Shown here piece after piece: positions 1 to 7,941 of a stretch of DNA of 64,000 nucleotides; positions within the stretch are counted from its first letter, which is position 1; every line of letters begins with the position of its first letter. The notes beneath the pieces were generated by a model, which made no database searches, was not told where the DNA came from, and saw nothing but the letters and a program-made list of their open reading frames with translations. The position numbers were made by a program, and so were the translations under genes. This stretch comes from Paraburkholderia hiiakae. GTDB taxonomy: Bacteria; Pseudomonadota; Gammaproteobacteria; Burkholderiales; Burkholderiaceae. The DNA lies in assembly GCF_904848665.1 (NCBI RefSeq), contig NZ_CAJHCQ010000004.1:393876-457875 (forward strand), given 5' to 3'.

Positions 1-474
1 GCTGCGGTACTTGCGCTGCGCGCGATAGAGCAGCGCAAGCAGCCGGTGCTGGAAGATGTCGAGAAACGCCGCTGCCGAGCGGTCCTTACGGCGCAGGCGG
101 TCCTGCAGCCATTCCTGCCATGCACCAGGCAGGGGGCCGTTCGGGCCGCCCAGCGCGAACGCATTGACCTGGAGCTGGGGCGGTCCGGCGTGTTCGGATT
201 GTGTGGATTGTTCCTCGCCAACCTCGGGCACAAATGCGAGCGAGCGCGGCAAGCCGCGCCGCAATGGGCCGAGCGCGCTCGCGGGAAAGGCGGGCGAGAG
301 ATTGCCGCTCAACGCGAGCGCTTCCTGGCTGGGGTCGAGCCCGGTGCCGAGCGGCTGGGCGAGCGGCTGCAGCAATTCGAGCAGGCGCACCGCCTGCGTG
401 AATTCAAACGCATGCGGCTCGTCGAACAGCCGCTGCGTCAGAGAACGAGCGGGCTGCCCATCGTCGGCCGCCAT
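1..474 (-). CDS. tssG: Type VI secretion baseplate protein TssG (partial, C-terminus beyond window)
   Basis: TssG joins TssF, TssE and TssK in the wedge of the type VI baseplate in the cytoplasm. The frame starts at ATG 474, inside the end of tssF (37-base overlap), and runs open for 158 codons to base 1, so the C-terminal half is off the window. Family-typical features are the early FEFTQAVRLLE segment, which matches the conserved F-x-F-x-Q-A-V/I-R-L-L start of TssG, and a later GGPNGPLP turn followed by an AAFLDIFQHRLLALLYRA helix. It is the last gene of the leftward tssBC-hcp-tssEFG operon seen here; tssH (clpV) would be expected next. Confident from motifs and gene order. Confidence 0.93.
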   Translation of the reverse strand, partial: MAADDGQPARSLTQRLFDEPHAFEFTQAVRLLELLQPLAQPLGTGLDPSQEALALSGNLSPAFPASALGPLRRGLPRSLAFVPEVGEEQSTQSEHAGPPQLQVNAFALGGPNGPLPGAWQEWLQDRLRRKDRSAAAFLDIFQHRLLALLYRAQRKYRS

Positions 475-2225
475 GTGTGGATCTCCCGACCGTCGCGTAC
501 GAGCGAGGTCTGTACGAAACGGTTGACACTCGCATAGAGCGAGAAGAATTGCGCGAGCACGCCAGAAAAGAGCACGGTGCTCGCGCCGACGAAGCTCGCT
601 TCGTCGAGTTCGATCCGCACGCCAAGTCCGTTGCGCCAGCCGCGCCAGCGGTCCGAGCCGACATGCGCGACGATGGGTTCGCTCGACACCGCCACGAGTC
701 CCGCGATCTGGCGCTGTGAAGGGGCATGCGCGCCGAGATTGTGGAGCATGAGCATTTCACGCAGTGACTGCAGCGCTTGCGGGCCTTCTACGATCGATGC
801 GTGGTTGAGCACGAGTTGCGACACGAGACGCCAGCGCGACGTGCCGTCGAGCGCCGCCACGATCTGCGGCGTGGGCCGATGCGCAATGCGCACCCGCGCC
901 ACGGGGCCGGGCACTTCGAACGAGAGCGCGGCGCCCGGCGCGAGCCGATGGGCCAGATGACGATTGGTGCACAACAGGTCCGCGGTGAGCGTGCGCGCCG
1001 CAGTCGCGGTTGGGTTGAAGCGCGTGTCGACGAAGGTGAGCATGACGTCGCTGCCGGGGCGCGATGCATGCAGGCCGCTCACGCGCCGCGCGTACCAGTA
1101 GACGGCCGAATCCGCGCCGTGCATCGAGCCGTACCAGGGCGCCACGTCTGTTACCGTGCGGCCGGCCACGGCGCGCACATTACGCACGGCGTAGATCTCG
1201 GTGCTCGATTCGCGGTGCGCGTCGGGACTCACGCGCATTTCGCGCGCGGTGCCGTCGGGCCGCAACGGTTCGGAGGTGCGGGCGAACAGATTGAGCGCCG
1301 GCGCGCAGCCGAGCTGGATATCGTGTGTGTGCAACGTGAAGCGTCCGCGCGGGGCGGCCGTGAAGCCGATCACGAGATCGAGGCTCTCATCGGCATCGGC
1401 AGGCGGCTTGAACGGCAGGTCGAAAAACGCGAACTTCTCGGGAAACGCGAAGTATTCGACCAGCAGACGGCAGGCCGGATGCGCGCCGTCTTCGAGCGGC
1501 AGGAGCGCGTCATCCTCGTCGAAGCCAACCGGGCAGGGCAGACCTGGTTGCGCGTGCAACGTTCCCTCAGGCGCCTGCAGCCAGGTGGCGGCGCTGTGCG
1601 CGCCGAGCAGATCGTAGAGCGCAGCGGACGTGACAGGCGAACCCGCGAGGCGCACACGCAAACGCTCGATCGGCAGCGCGCCTAATCTGTGCGGCCCGAT
1701 GCCGCGCAGCGTGAGACGCAGCGCCGATTGCAGCGACGCATTGCCCGTGAGCGCCTGCGCTTCCTCGGCGTCGAGCAACTGGGCCGCGGCGATGGTGAGC
1801 GGCCAGAGCGTGACGTCGGTGCTCGTGCGCCAGTGGATCGTTGCACCGCTTGCGTCCACGTGCATGAGGGGCGTGTCGCGCGGCACGCGAAACCCCGTGG
1901 CGATGCTGCCTTGCGTGGGGTCCGGCTCGAACTGCACGATCGTCATGGAAGGCACGGGCCGCGACGCATACGGATAGAACTGTTCGAGCAGGCCATCCGT
2001 AAGCGTCGTGTATTCGTCGTCGAGCGTGCGCTGGATGCGCGCAGTTAGCACCGCGAAGCTTTCGATCAGGCGTTCGACGTTCGGATCGGCGCTTTCGCCA
2101 GGGCCGAGTTCGAGCCGCCGGGCGATCTTCGGATAACGCTGCGCAAAACCTTCACTCGCGCGGCGCAGATAAGTCAGCTCGCGCTGGTAGTAGTCGAGCA
2201 GTTGCGCATCAAGCGAGTCGTTCAT
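438..2225 (-). CDS. tssF: Type VI secretion baseplate protein TssF
   Basis: TssF is the large wedge protein of the cytoplasmic type VI baseplate. From ATG 2225 it has 595 residues, normal for the family. The open frame extends 24 codons upstream, but the family start is M-N-D-x-L-x-x-Y-Y-x-x-E-L, which is seen here (LLDYYQRELTYLR), followed by the conserved FAQRYPKIARRL and DPNVERLIESFA motifs. The start overlaps the end of tssE (stop at 2209) and the end overlaps tssG, so translation is probably coupled. Cytoplasmic, no membrane segments. Assignment is secure. Confidence 0.96.
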   Translation of the reverse strand: MNDSLDAQLLDYYQRELTYLRRASEGFAQRYPKIARRLELGPGESADPNVERLIESFAVLTARIQRTLDDEYTTLTDGLLEQFYPYASRPVPSMTIVQFEPDPTQGSIATGFRVPRDTPLMHVDASGATIHWRTSTDVTLWPLTIAAAQLLDAEEAQALTGNASLQSALRLTLRGIGPHRLGALPIERLRVRLAGSPVTSAALYDLLGAHSAATWLQAPEGTLHAQPGLPCPVGFDEDDALLPLEDGAHPACRLLVEYFAFPEKFAFFDLPFKPPADADESLDLVIGFTAAPRGRFTLHTHDIQLGCAPALNLFARTSEPLRPDGTAREMRVSPDAHRESSTEIYAVRNVRAVAGRTVTDVAPWYGSMHGADSAVYWYARRVSGLHASRPGSDVMLTFVDTRFNPTATAARTLTADLLCTNRHLAHRLAPGAALSFEVPGPVARVRIAHRPTPQIVAALDGTSRWRLVSQLVLNHASIVEGPQALQSLREMLMLHNLGAHAPSQRQIAGLVAVSSEPIVAHVGSDRWRGWRNGLGVRIELDEASFVGASTVLFSGVLAQFFSLYASVNRFVQTSLVRDGREIHTWRPTMGSPLVL

Positions 2226-2703
2226 CGACGATCCCGATGGACTGCGTTTCGCCGTCCTGCCCGGCGATGTAGGTGACGACATGCTCCACGCCATCACTGC
2301 CGCGCAGCGTTCCCCGAATGCGCAGGCATAGGCGCCATGGCGCGGTGGCGTCCGCTTCGATTTTCACGCCTGGGCCGTGAAGGCGCGGCTCGAACGCGCG
2401 GATGGCCTCGGCCACTTCGCGCTCGATTACCGCCCGGTCTTCCGCGCGCGCCGCGCTTTGTCCGCTCCAGTCCGGCAGGCCATAAAGCAGCACGTCCGGC
2501 GCGCGCGGCACGCGTGGCGTGCCGCGGCGCGTATTGAGAAGGCGCAGCAACTCCGAGCGGACCGACGCGCGCAAGCCGGCCGCGTCGAGCGTGCGCGCGG
2601 CGAGTTCGTCAACGGACTCGTGCGTGTCGAAAGGCGCATCGTCGGCCAGCCGTTCGAAGAGCGGCATGGGCGCGATGGCGATGAAGGGGCGGATGTTCGC
2701 CAC
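2209..2703 (-). CDS. tssE: Type VI secretion baseplate protein TssE (gp25-like)
   Basis: TssE is the gp25-like part of the baseplate that nucleates sheath assembly. The 164-residue frame has the early PLFERLAD motif, a central LLNTRRGTPR segment of the gp25 family, DVLLYGLPD, and a C-terminal WRLCLRIRGTL strand. The frame begins at GTG 2703 with no good ribosome site; ATG 2667 (M-P-L-F-E-R-L) is an alternative that fits how most TssE proteins begin. The gene lies 12 bases after hcp and overlaps tssF by 17 bases, consistent with one transcript. Confidence 0.93.
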   Translation of the reverse strand: MANIRPFIAIAPMPLFERLADDAPFDTHESVDELAARTLDAAGLRASVRSELLRLLNTRRGTPRVPRAPDVLLYGLPDWSGQSAARAEDRAVIEREVAEAIRAFEPRLHGPGVKIEADATAPWRLCLRIRGTLRGSDGVEHVVTYIAGQDGETQSIGIVDERLA

Positions 2704-2715
2704 AGGCGGTACGCG

Positions 2716-3222
2716 CTAGGCCGCCGCCTTCACAACCTTGTTCGCAGCCAGGTCCCACGTGGAAGCCGCAGTGCCTTCCTTGGTGGCATCGTCTTTCTGC
2801 GTAGTGAGTTCCCACTTGATCTTCGTGAAGTTCAGCGAGAGCGTTTCCACGGGCTTGCCGCCCGCGCCACCCGATACGCTTACATTGCTTAGCACGACGT
2901 TGTTGAGCGTATAGGTGATGAACGGCATGATCTTGCCGTCGCTTTCGGCTGCGTTGCGGCCCACCACGACAGTCGCGGTCGCAATGGCCTTGCCGCCGCA
3001 GCAATATTCGTTGAGCGTGGGCGTAGCGACGTCCACGAACTTCGTCACGGTGAATTCGCCGAGATGGGGCTTGCCCGACGTGCGCTCCGAATTGCTGACG
3101 TCGTTTGTCACCTGCATCGCCACGTTGTGACTGTACGACATCAACTCGATCTTGTCGGTATAGCCTTCCAGCGTGCACTCGCCTTTGATGTCGCTGCCCA
3201 GATCGAGAATGATCGAATCCAT
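2716..3222 (-). CDS. hcp: Type VI secretion inner-tube protein Hcp (TssD)
   Basis: Hcp hexamers stack to form the tube expelled by sheath contraction. From ATG 3222 the product has 168 residues, the usual size, and begins with the Hcp signature M-D-x-I-x-L, then DIKGECTLEGYTDKIELMSYSH, shortened here as GYTDKIELMSYSH. A GGGAG ribosome site lies just upstream of ATG 3222; the frame extends seven codons further but without such a site. Two adjacent cysteines (ENEYCCGG-like region near residue 77) are unusual. It lies about 130 bases from tssC and is probably also strongly expressed on its own. Confidence 0.96.
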   Translation of the reverse strand: MDSIILDLGSDIKGECTLEGYTDKIELMSYSHNVAMQVTNDVSNSERTSGKPHLGEFTVTKFVDVATPTLNEYCCGGKAIATATVVVGRNAAESDGKIMPFITYTLNNVVLSNVSVSGGAGGKPVETLSLNFTKIKWELTTQKDDATKEGTAASTWDLAANKVVKAAA

Positions 3223-3356
3223 GATTTGCTGCTCCCGAAGCAATAAGTGAACACACCGGTCACGTGCGCGGCGCCAGGCGCGTTCAGGGACCAGGGGGCG
3301 CCCATGCGCCGCCTGGCCGTCGTATCTTCATCGAATCGCTTTTTGTCGCTGGTGCA

Positions 3357-4832
3357 TCAGGCGGCAGCCGGCGGCGGCAAGGTTGCCACGAGCCGGATCG
3401 ACGCGGTGAGTTCCTCGAGCTGGAAATGCGGCCGCAGGAACACCGTCGCGCGGTAAGCACCGGGCTTGCCGGGCACCTCCGTCACGTCCACGCGTGCCTC
3501 GCGCAGCGGATACTGCGCCTTGATTTCCTGCGGCGCGTTGTCGTTCACGAGCACGTAGTCGGCAATCCACGTGTTGAGGTAGCTGCGCACGTTATCGCGC
3601 GTCATGAAGCTGCCGACCTTGTCGCGCATGATCGCCTTGATGTAGTGCGCAAAGCGCGAAGCCGCGAGGATATACGGCAGCATGGCCGAAATGCGCGCGT
3701 TCGCCGTGGCCTCGGGCGTGTTGTAGAGCGCTGGCTTGCAGGCGGTCTGGCCGCCGAAGAACACCGCAAGGCCCTCGTTCTTCTTGTGCACGAGCGCGAT
3801 GAAGCCGAGCGCGTCGAGCTCCTTTTCGCGGCGGTCGGTGATCGCCACCTCCGTGGGGCACTTCATGGCCTTGTCGCCCGAGGCCGTCTGGAAGATATGG
3901 TCCGGCAAGCGCTCGACGGCGCCGCCGCCTTCCACGCCGCGAATCGCCGCGCACCAGCTGTATTGTGCGAACGCGTTGGTAATGCGCTGCGCAAGCGCGT
4001 ACGCGGAGTTGCCCCATAGATACTTCGAATGATCCGTACCGTCGACATCCTCGAAGAAGTTCATGCCCTCCACCGGGTTGCTGTCCGGATGATAAGGACG
4101 CCGCATCAAGATGTGCGGGAGCGTGAGCGCGACATAACGCGAGTCTTCGCTCTTGCGGAATTCGCGCCAGCGGGCCATGTCGATCGTCTCGAAGACCTTG
4201 GAGAGGTCGCGCGGCACGCCCAGCTCCGTAAAGCTCGCCATGTCGAAGAGTTGCGGGTGCGCCGCCGAAATGAACGGCGCATGCGCGGCGGCGGCCACGG
4301 AGGCGAGCTTTTCGAGCAGGCTCACGTCGGGCGTCTGGCGCGTGAAGTGGTAGTCGCCCACCAGCACGCTGAACGGAAAGCCGCCGAACGTACCGTATTC
4401 CTCTTCGTAGATCTTCTTGAAGAGTGCGCTGGTATCGACGTCGATCGCCTTCTCGAGATCGTTCTGCAGGTCTTTCTTCGAAGCGTTCAGGAGGCGCAGT
4501 TTCAGGCGCGTGCCCGTTTCCGAGCCCTTCACGAGAAAGTGCAGCCCGCGCCACGACGACTCCAGCGCCTGCATGTCGGGGTGGTGCAGCACCTCGTTGA
4601 GCTGCTCGCTGATCAGCTCGTCGATCTTGCGAATATGGTCGTTGATCATCGCCACGGTGTCGCGGCTGATGGTCATGTTCTTGTCGAGCACCTGCAGGGC
4701 GAATTCGGCGAGCAGCTCGCGCGCGTGCTGCTGCTGCTCCTCGTATTGCGCCATGCGCCCTTCCTGCACGATGCGGTCGAGCAGCGTGACCGTCTCCGCC
4801 TGCGCGCTCGCGGCGGCTTGTATGTCGGACAT
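3357..4832 (-). CDS. tssC: Type VI secretion contractile sheath large subunit TssC (VipB)
   Basis: TssC pairs with TssB to form the contractile sheath around the Hcp tube. The 491-residue product has the family landmarks: an N-terminal helical part binding TssB, a WRGLHFLVKGSETG segment, YGTFGGFPFSVLVGDY, the GMNFFEDVDGTDHSKYLWGN region and the Q-Y-S-W-C-A-A-I-R-G-V-E-G-G-G turn. It ends in the usual ATVFLRPHFQLEELTASIRLVA. ATG 4832 is preceded by GGAGAC. It lies 21 bases downstream of tssB, with which it is co-translated and co-assembled. Confidence 0.97.
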   Translation of the reverse strand: MSDIQAAASAQAETVTLLDRIVQEGRMAQYEEQQQHARELLAEFALQVLDKNMTISRDTVAMINDHIRKIDELISEQLNEVLHHPDMQALESSWRGLHFLVKGSETGTRLKLRLLNASKKDLQNDLEKAIDVDTSALFKKIYEEEYGTFGGFPFSVLVGDYHFTRQTPDVSLLEKLASVAAAAHAPFISAAHPQLFDMASFTELGVPRDLSKVFETIDMARWREFRKSEDSRYVALTLPHILMRRPYHPDSNPVEGMNFFEDVDGTDHSKYLWGNSAYALAQRITNAFAQYSWCAAIRGVEGGGAVERLPDHIFQTASGDKAMKCPTEVAITDRREKELDALGFIALVHKKNEGLAVFFGGQTACKPALYNTPEATANARISAMLPYILAASRFAHYIKAIMRDKVGSFMTRDNVRSYLNTWIADYVLVNDNAPQEIKAQYPLREARVDVTEVPGKPGAYRATVFLRPHFQLEELTASIRLVATLPPPAAA

Positions 4833-4853
4833 GATTGTCTCCTCGTGTTGGGC

Positions 4854-5423
4854 TTAGCTGGCCGGCGTGTCGCCAGCGGGGGGCGGGGCGTCGCCCGGCT
4901 CCGGTGGCGGCAACTGCGCAGTCGGCGTGTCCTGCGGGTGCGCCGAGCGGATTTCGCTCAACCCCTTCGGGTCATGCACCACTTCCTGGAGGAGCTTGTC
5001 CAGTTCGTCGTTGCCGTCGAGCTTGGTGAGGAGGTCGCGCAGGCGCAGCCGCGCGTCGTAAAGCTGTTTGAGCGGGCCGATCTGCTGAACGATGCTCACA
5101 GGATCGAAGTCGTCGATATGCTCGAACTTCAGCTCGACATTGACCTTGCTGCCGTCGGCGGCGAGCGTGTTGTCGACCTGCAGCGTCACGCGCGGCCCGA
5201 TCGACTTCATCACGTCGTTGAAATTGTCGCGGTCGATGTCGACGAAGCGGCGCTCCGTCATTTTCGGCAACGGCTCGACAGGCTTGCCGGACAGGTCGGC
5301 AAGAATGCCCACGACGAGCGGCAGCTCGCGCTTTTCGATGGCATTGCCCGTTTCGACGTCGTACGTGATCTGGACACGCGGCGGTCGGTTCCGTTCGAAC
5401 CAGTGCTGGGTACTGTCGGCCAT
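4854..5423 (-). CDS. tssB: Type VI secretion contractile sheath small subunit TssB (VipA)
   Basis: TssB is the small sheath subunit. From ATG 5423 it has 189 residues; GTG 5429 would place the start on top of the GAGG ribosome site, which sits five bases before ATG 5423, so the ATG is chosen. Diagnostic motifs are the RVQITYDVETG strand, KRELPLVVGILADLSG, and ERRFVDIDRDNFNDVM, followed by FEHIDDFDP. The C-terminal 30 residues are rich in proline and acidic residues and likely unstructured. It is the first gene of the leftward operon, facing the AT-rich control region. Confidence 0.97.
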   Translation of the reverse strand: MADSTQHWFERNRPPRVQITYDVETGNAIEKRELPLVVGILADLSGKPVEPLPKMTERRFVDIDRDNFNDVMKSIGPRVTLQVDNTLAADGSKVNVELKFEHIDDFDPVSIVQQIGPLKQLYDARLRLRDLLTKLDGNDELDKLLQEVVHDPKGLSEIRSAHPQDTPTAQLPPPEPGDAPPPAGDTPAS

Positions 5424-5973
5424 GGTCACCTCGGTGGCGGTCGTTCTTCTATTGCATTGTGTAACGGGAGGAGATGCGCGTTTGTCGTCAATCTGCCTTT
5501 TTCATGATGCATTTTCTTTAAGACGAGAATGGTCCGCAAAACGTAATTAAACGATTGCCAGATCCATTCCCGGTCCTTCAGAAAAAAAGCACAGCTATAG
5601 CATGCCCCGGATTCGTCAGACGAGAGCATTCACGGCGTTAAGCGTTCGCGCTGCCTGGTTCTTCAGCTTGTGCTTCGTCGCGCGATTCGTGAAGATAGAC
5701 GGTCAGGACTTTAGGACAGTAAACGGGGAAATTCAAAGTATATTTACTGCGCATATGCTAAACGCCTTTCAAGTTTATTTAGGCATTATTTTTGAATCGA
5801 CCGGTTAAAAATCGTTATTGCAATGACGTGTTGTGCACTTGTAGACTACGCGCGAAACCGCTTGCGCGGCAGAACATGCGTCTTGATTAGAAATACGAAC
5901 TAGCATGAGTTCTCCTGCGCGCGGGCAGGAGGCATCGCAGACAAGAGGCGACGCACACAATGGGGATTGCGCA
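5424..5973. promoter_or_regulatory. AT-rich divergent control region of the two type VI operons
   Basis: About 550 bases separate tssB (leftward) from tssJ (rightward). Bases about 5460-5890 are clearly richer in A and T than the flanking genes, with runs such as GTATATTTACTGCGCATATG near 5740 and TTAGGCATTATTTTTGAATC near 5780. The only open frame of note (5602-5808, rightward, 68 codons) has no family resemblance and no good ribosome site. No convincing sigma-54 or sigma-70 pair was found by eye. The composition suggests binding of a silencing protein such as H-NS/MvaT/Bv3F type, which is inference. Confidence 0.55.
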
Positions 5974-6471
5974 GTGATCACCACGTTAATGGCCGGCGCG
6001 TCGCGCGCCGCGCAGCCGCACGGCTGGCGCGCAGCCACGCTCGTGCTGCTCGCGCTCGCGCAGATGCTCGCGGCGTGTTCGTCGCTGCCGAAGGTACAGG
6101 TGGATACCCTGGCTATTGCCGTTTCCACGCAAGCGAATCAGGACACGCCCATTGCCGTGGACGCCGTGCTCGTGCGCAATCCACAATTGCTCGACGCGTT
6201 GCTGGGCCTGCCTTCGACGAAGTGGTTCGCGCAGCGCGATCAATGGCGCCGCGATCATCCCGAGGACATTACAGTCGTGTCGTTCGAGGTCGTGCCGGGG
6301 CAGCAGATCGCGGCGGCGCCGTTTCCGTTTGGCGGCAAGCGTGGTGCAGGCGTCGTGGTATTCGCGGACTACCAGACACCGGGCGCGCATCGCGTGAGGC
6401 TCGACACCGGGCCCGCTCACGCGCTGCTGCTGCTCGGCGACCAGGATCTGAGCGTGCAGGCCTCACATTGA
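5974..6471 (+). CDS. tssJ: Type VI secretion outer-membrane lipoprotein TssJ
   Basis: TssJ is the outer-membrane lipoprotein that binds the periplasmic end of TssM. The product has a lipoprotein signal peptide: a basic start, a Leu/Ala-rich core and the lipobox L-A-A-C, with the lipidated cysteine about residue 35. The remaining 130 residues are consistent in size with the TssJ beta-sandwich, ending in a VRLDTGPAHALLLLGDQDL strand. The open frame extends to ATG 5905, but GTG 5974 has GGGGA seven bases upstream; ATG 5989 is also possible. Position before tssK supports the call; sequence match to the family is weaker than for its neighbours. Confidence 0.85.
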   Translation: MITTLMAGASRAAQPHGWRAATLVLLALAQMLAACSSLPKVQVDTLAIAVSTQANQDTPIAVDAVLVRNPQLLDALLGLPSTKWFAQRDQWRRDHPEDITVVSFEVVPGQQIAAAPFPFGGKRGAGVVVFADYQTPGAHRVRLDTGPAHALLLLGDQDLSVQASH

Positions 6472-6474
6472 TGT

Positions 6475-6513
6475 GACGCGAATATGTCACGCGAATGTGC
6501 CGCGCGAATGTGC
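6475..6513. repeat. 13-base tandem repeat, three units, between tssJ and tssK
   Basis: Three consecutive 13-base units follow the tssJ stop: gacgcgaatatgt (6475-6487), cacgcgaatgtgc (6488-6500) and cgcgcgaatgtgc (6501-6513). All share CGCGAAT-TGT/GTG. They lie about 60 bases before tssK. They could be a regulator-binding array or a replication-slippage product. Confidence 0.8.
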
Positions 6514-6573
6514 CATGAAATGGCGCGGCAACACTGAACGACGAAACGTTTAGCAATAGAAAGCAAACACATC

Positions 6574-7941
6574 ATGCGAACTTCGTTTCCCGATCCGGTC
6601 TGCTGGTTCGACGGCATGCCCTTGCTGCCGCAGCATTTCCAGACCCAGGCACTGCACGCCGCGGGGCACGCCGCGCTGCTGGCCGGCGCCGCGCGCGCGC
6701 ATTACTGGGGCGTGCTCTCGCTCGAACACGACGCCGCGGGGCTTGCCCAGGGGCTCGTGCGCATCAGCGCGCTGGAGGCGATCCTGGCCGACGGGCTCGC
6801 CATTCGCCACACGCCGCACGACCCCGTGCTGGAGGTCGACGTGAGCCACGCGTTCAGCGCGCCGGATGAAGCGCTCACGATCTATCTTGCGGTGCCGCCG
6901 CTGTACCGCGGCGGACAACTCGATCCCCAGGCCGGGCGCTACACCCAGCGCGAGAGTCCGGACGTTCCCGATCTTGTATCAGGCGGCGAGCCGGCTTCGA
7001 TCACGACGTGGACGCCGCGCCTGCACCTCATGACGGATCTCGGCCGTCACGAATTCGACCGCCTGCCGCTCATGTGTGTGAGGCAGCAGGGCGGCGGTGT
7101 GGCGATTGCGGATTACGCGCCGCCGTGTCCGTTCGTGCGCGCCGACTCGGTGCTCGGTCAACGCGTGATGCGCCTCTTGCTGCGCGTGCGCGAAAAATGC
7201 GTGTTCCTGGCCGGGCGTCTGCAGGCGGCGCAACGTGCGGAGGAGCGCGACGACGCCGCGCAGATCGAGCGCCAGCTCTGCGCGCTCTGGAGCCGCCTGC
7301 CCGAAGTGGAGGCGACGCTCGTCACCGGCATCGCGCATCCCGCCGAACTGTATCGCGTCGTCGCCGGCATGACGGGCGCGCTCGCGGCACTGCGCCCCGC
7401 GCGCGGCGTGCCCGCATTCGCGACGTTCGATTACATGGCACTCCTTGCGTCGTTCGATCCACTGCTCGAGTGGGCGGACGAAGCGCTCGCGACGATCCGC
7501 CAGGGATATCGCGTACGCGCGTTCACCGAGGAGGGCGGCAGCTTCTGGATCGCGCCGCCGTTCGAAAGCGGCGGCAACGTTGCGCGCGAACTCGTGATCG
7601 GGTTGCGCATGCCGGCTGACGCCGGAGAGCACGACGCGAGCGTGTGGCTCGATCACGCCGTCGTCGCGTCGCGGCCCTACGTGCCCACGCTCGCGCGGCA
7701 GCGCATGCGGGGCCTCGCGCGCCGGCGCCTCGCGCGCGAGGAGCGCGCAGCCTACGCGACGGGCGACGACACGACGCTCTTCGCGGTGACCGTGGAGGAC
7801 GCATGGTTCGACCGCGCGCAGCCGTTGTGCATCGAGGTCCGCACGACCGTGCCAGGCCGCGCGCCCTGGGCCGTGCAGCTTTTCACGCCCACGGGCGACG
7901 CCGCCGACGACGCGCGCCACGCGGGAGCCGACAATGCTTGA
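6574..7941 (+). CDS. tssK: Type VI secretion baseplate-membrane connector TssK
   Basis: TssK links the baseplate wedge (TssF/TssG) to the membrane complex (TssL/TssM). The 455-residue product shows the family opening PVCWFDGMPLLPQHFQTQ (consensus W-x-E-G-M-x-L-x-P-Q-H-F-Q), the LARGLVRISALEAILADG-like shell domain region, and a C-terminal receptor-binding-like head domain with FWIAPPFESGGN. Cytoplasmic. It overlaps tssL by eight bases, indicating coupled translation. ATG 6574 is the only reasonable start although its ribosome site is weak. Secure assignment. Confidence 0.96.
   Translation: MRTSFPDPVCWFDGMPLLPQHFQTQALHAAGHAALLAGAARAHYWGVLSLEHDAAGLAQGLVRISALEAILADGLAIRHTPHDPVLEVDVSHAFSAPDEALTIYLAVPPLYRGGQLDPQAGRYTQRESPDVPDLVSGGEPASITTWTPRLHLMTDLGRHEFDRLPLMCVRQQGGGVAIADYAPPCPFVRADSVLGQRVMRLLLRVREKCVFLAGRLQAAQRAEERDDAAQIERQLCALWSRLPEVEATLVTGIAHPAELYRVVAGMTGALAALRPARGVPAFATFDYMALLASFDPLLEWADEALATIRQGYRVRAFTEEGGSFWIAPPFESGGNVARELVIGLRMPADAGEHDASVWLDHAVVASRPYVPTLARQRMRGLARRRLAREERAAYATGDDTTLFAVTVEDAWFDRAQPLCIEVRTTVPGRAPWAVQLFTPTGDAADDARHAGADNA

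Noticed and set aside
4029..5507. 492-codon rightward open frame opposite tssC and tssB
   Set aside because: The opposite strand is unambiguous TssB/TssC; this frame has low-complexity composition and no motifs.
5602..5808. 68-codon frame inside the type VI control region
   Set aside because: No ribosome site or family resemblance and AT-rich non-coding composition.
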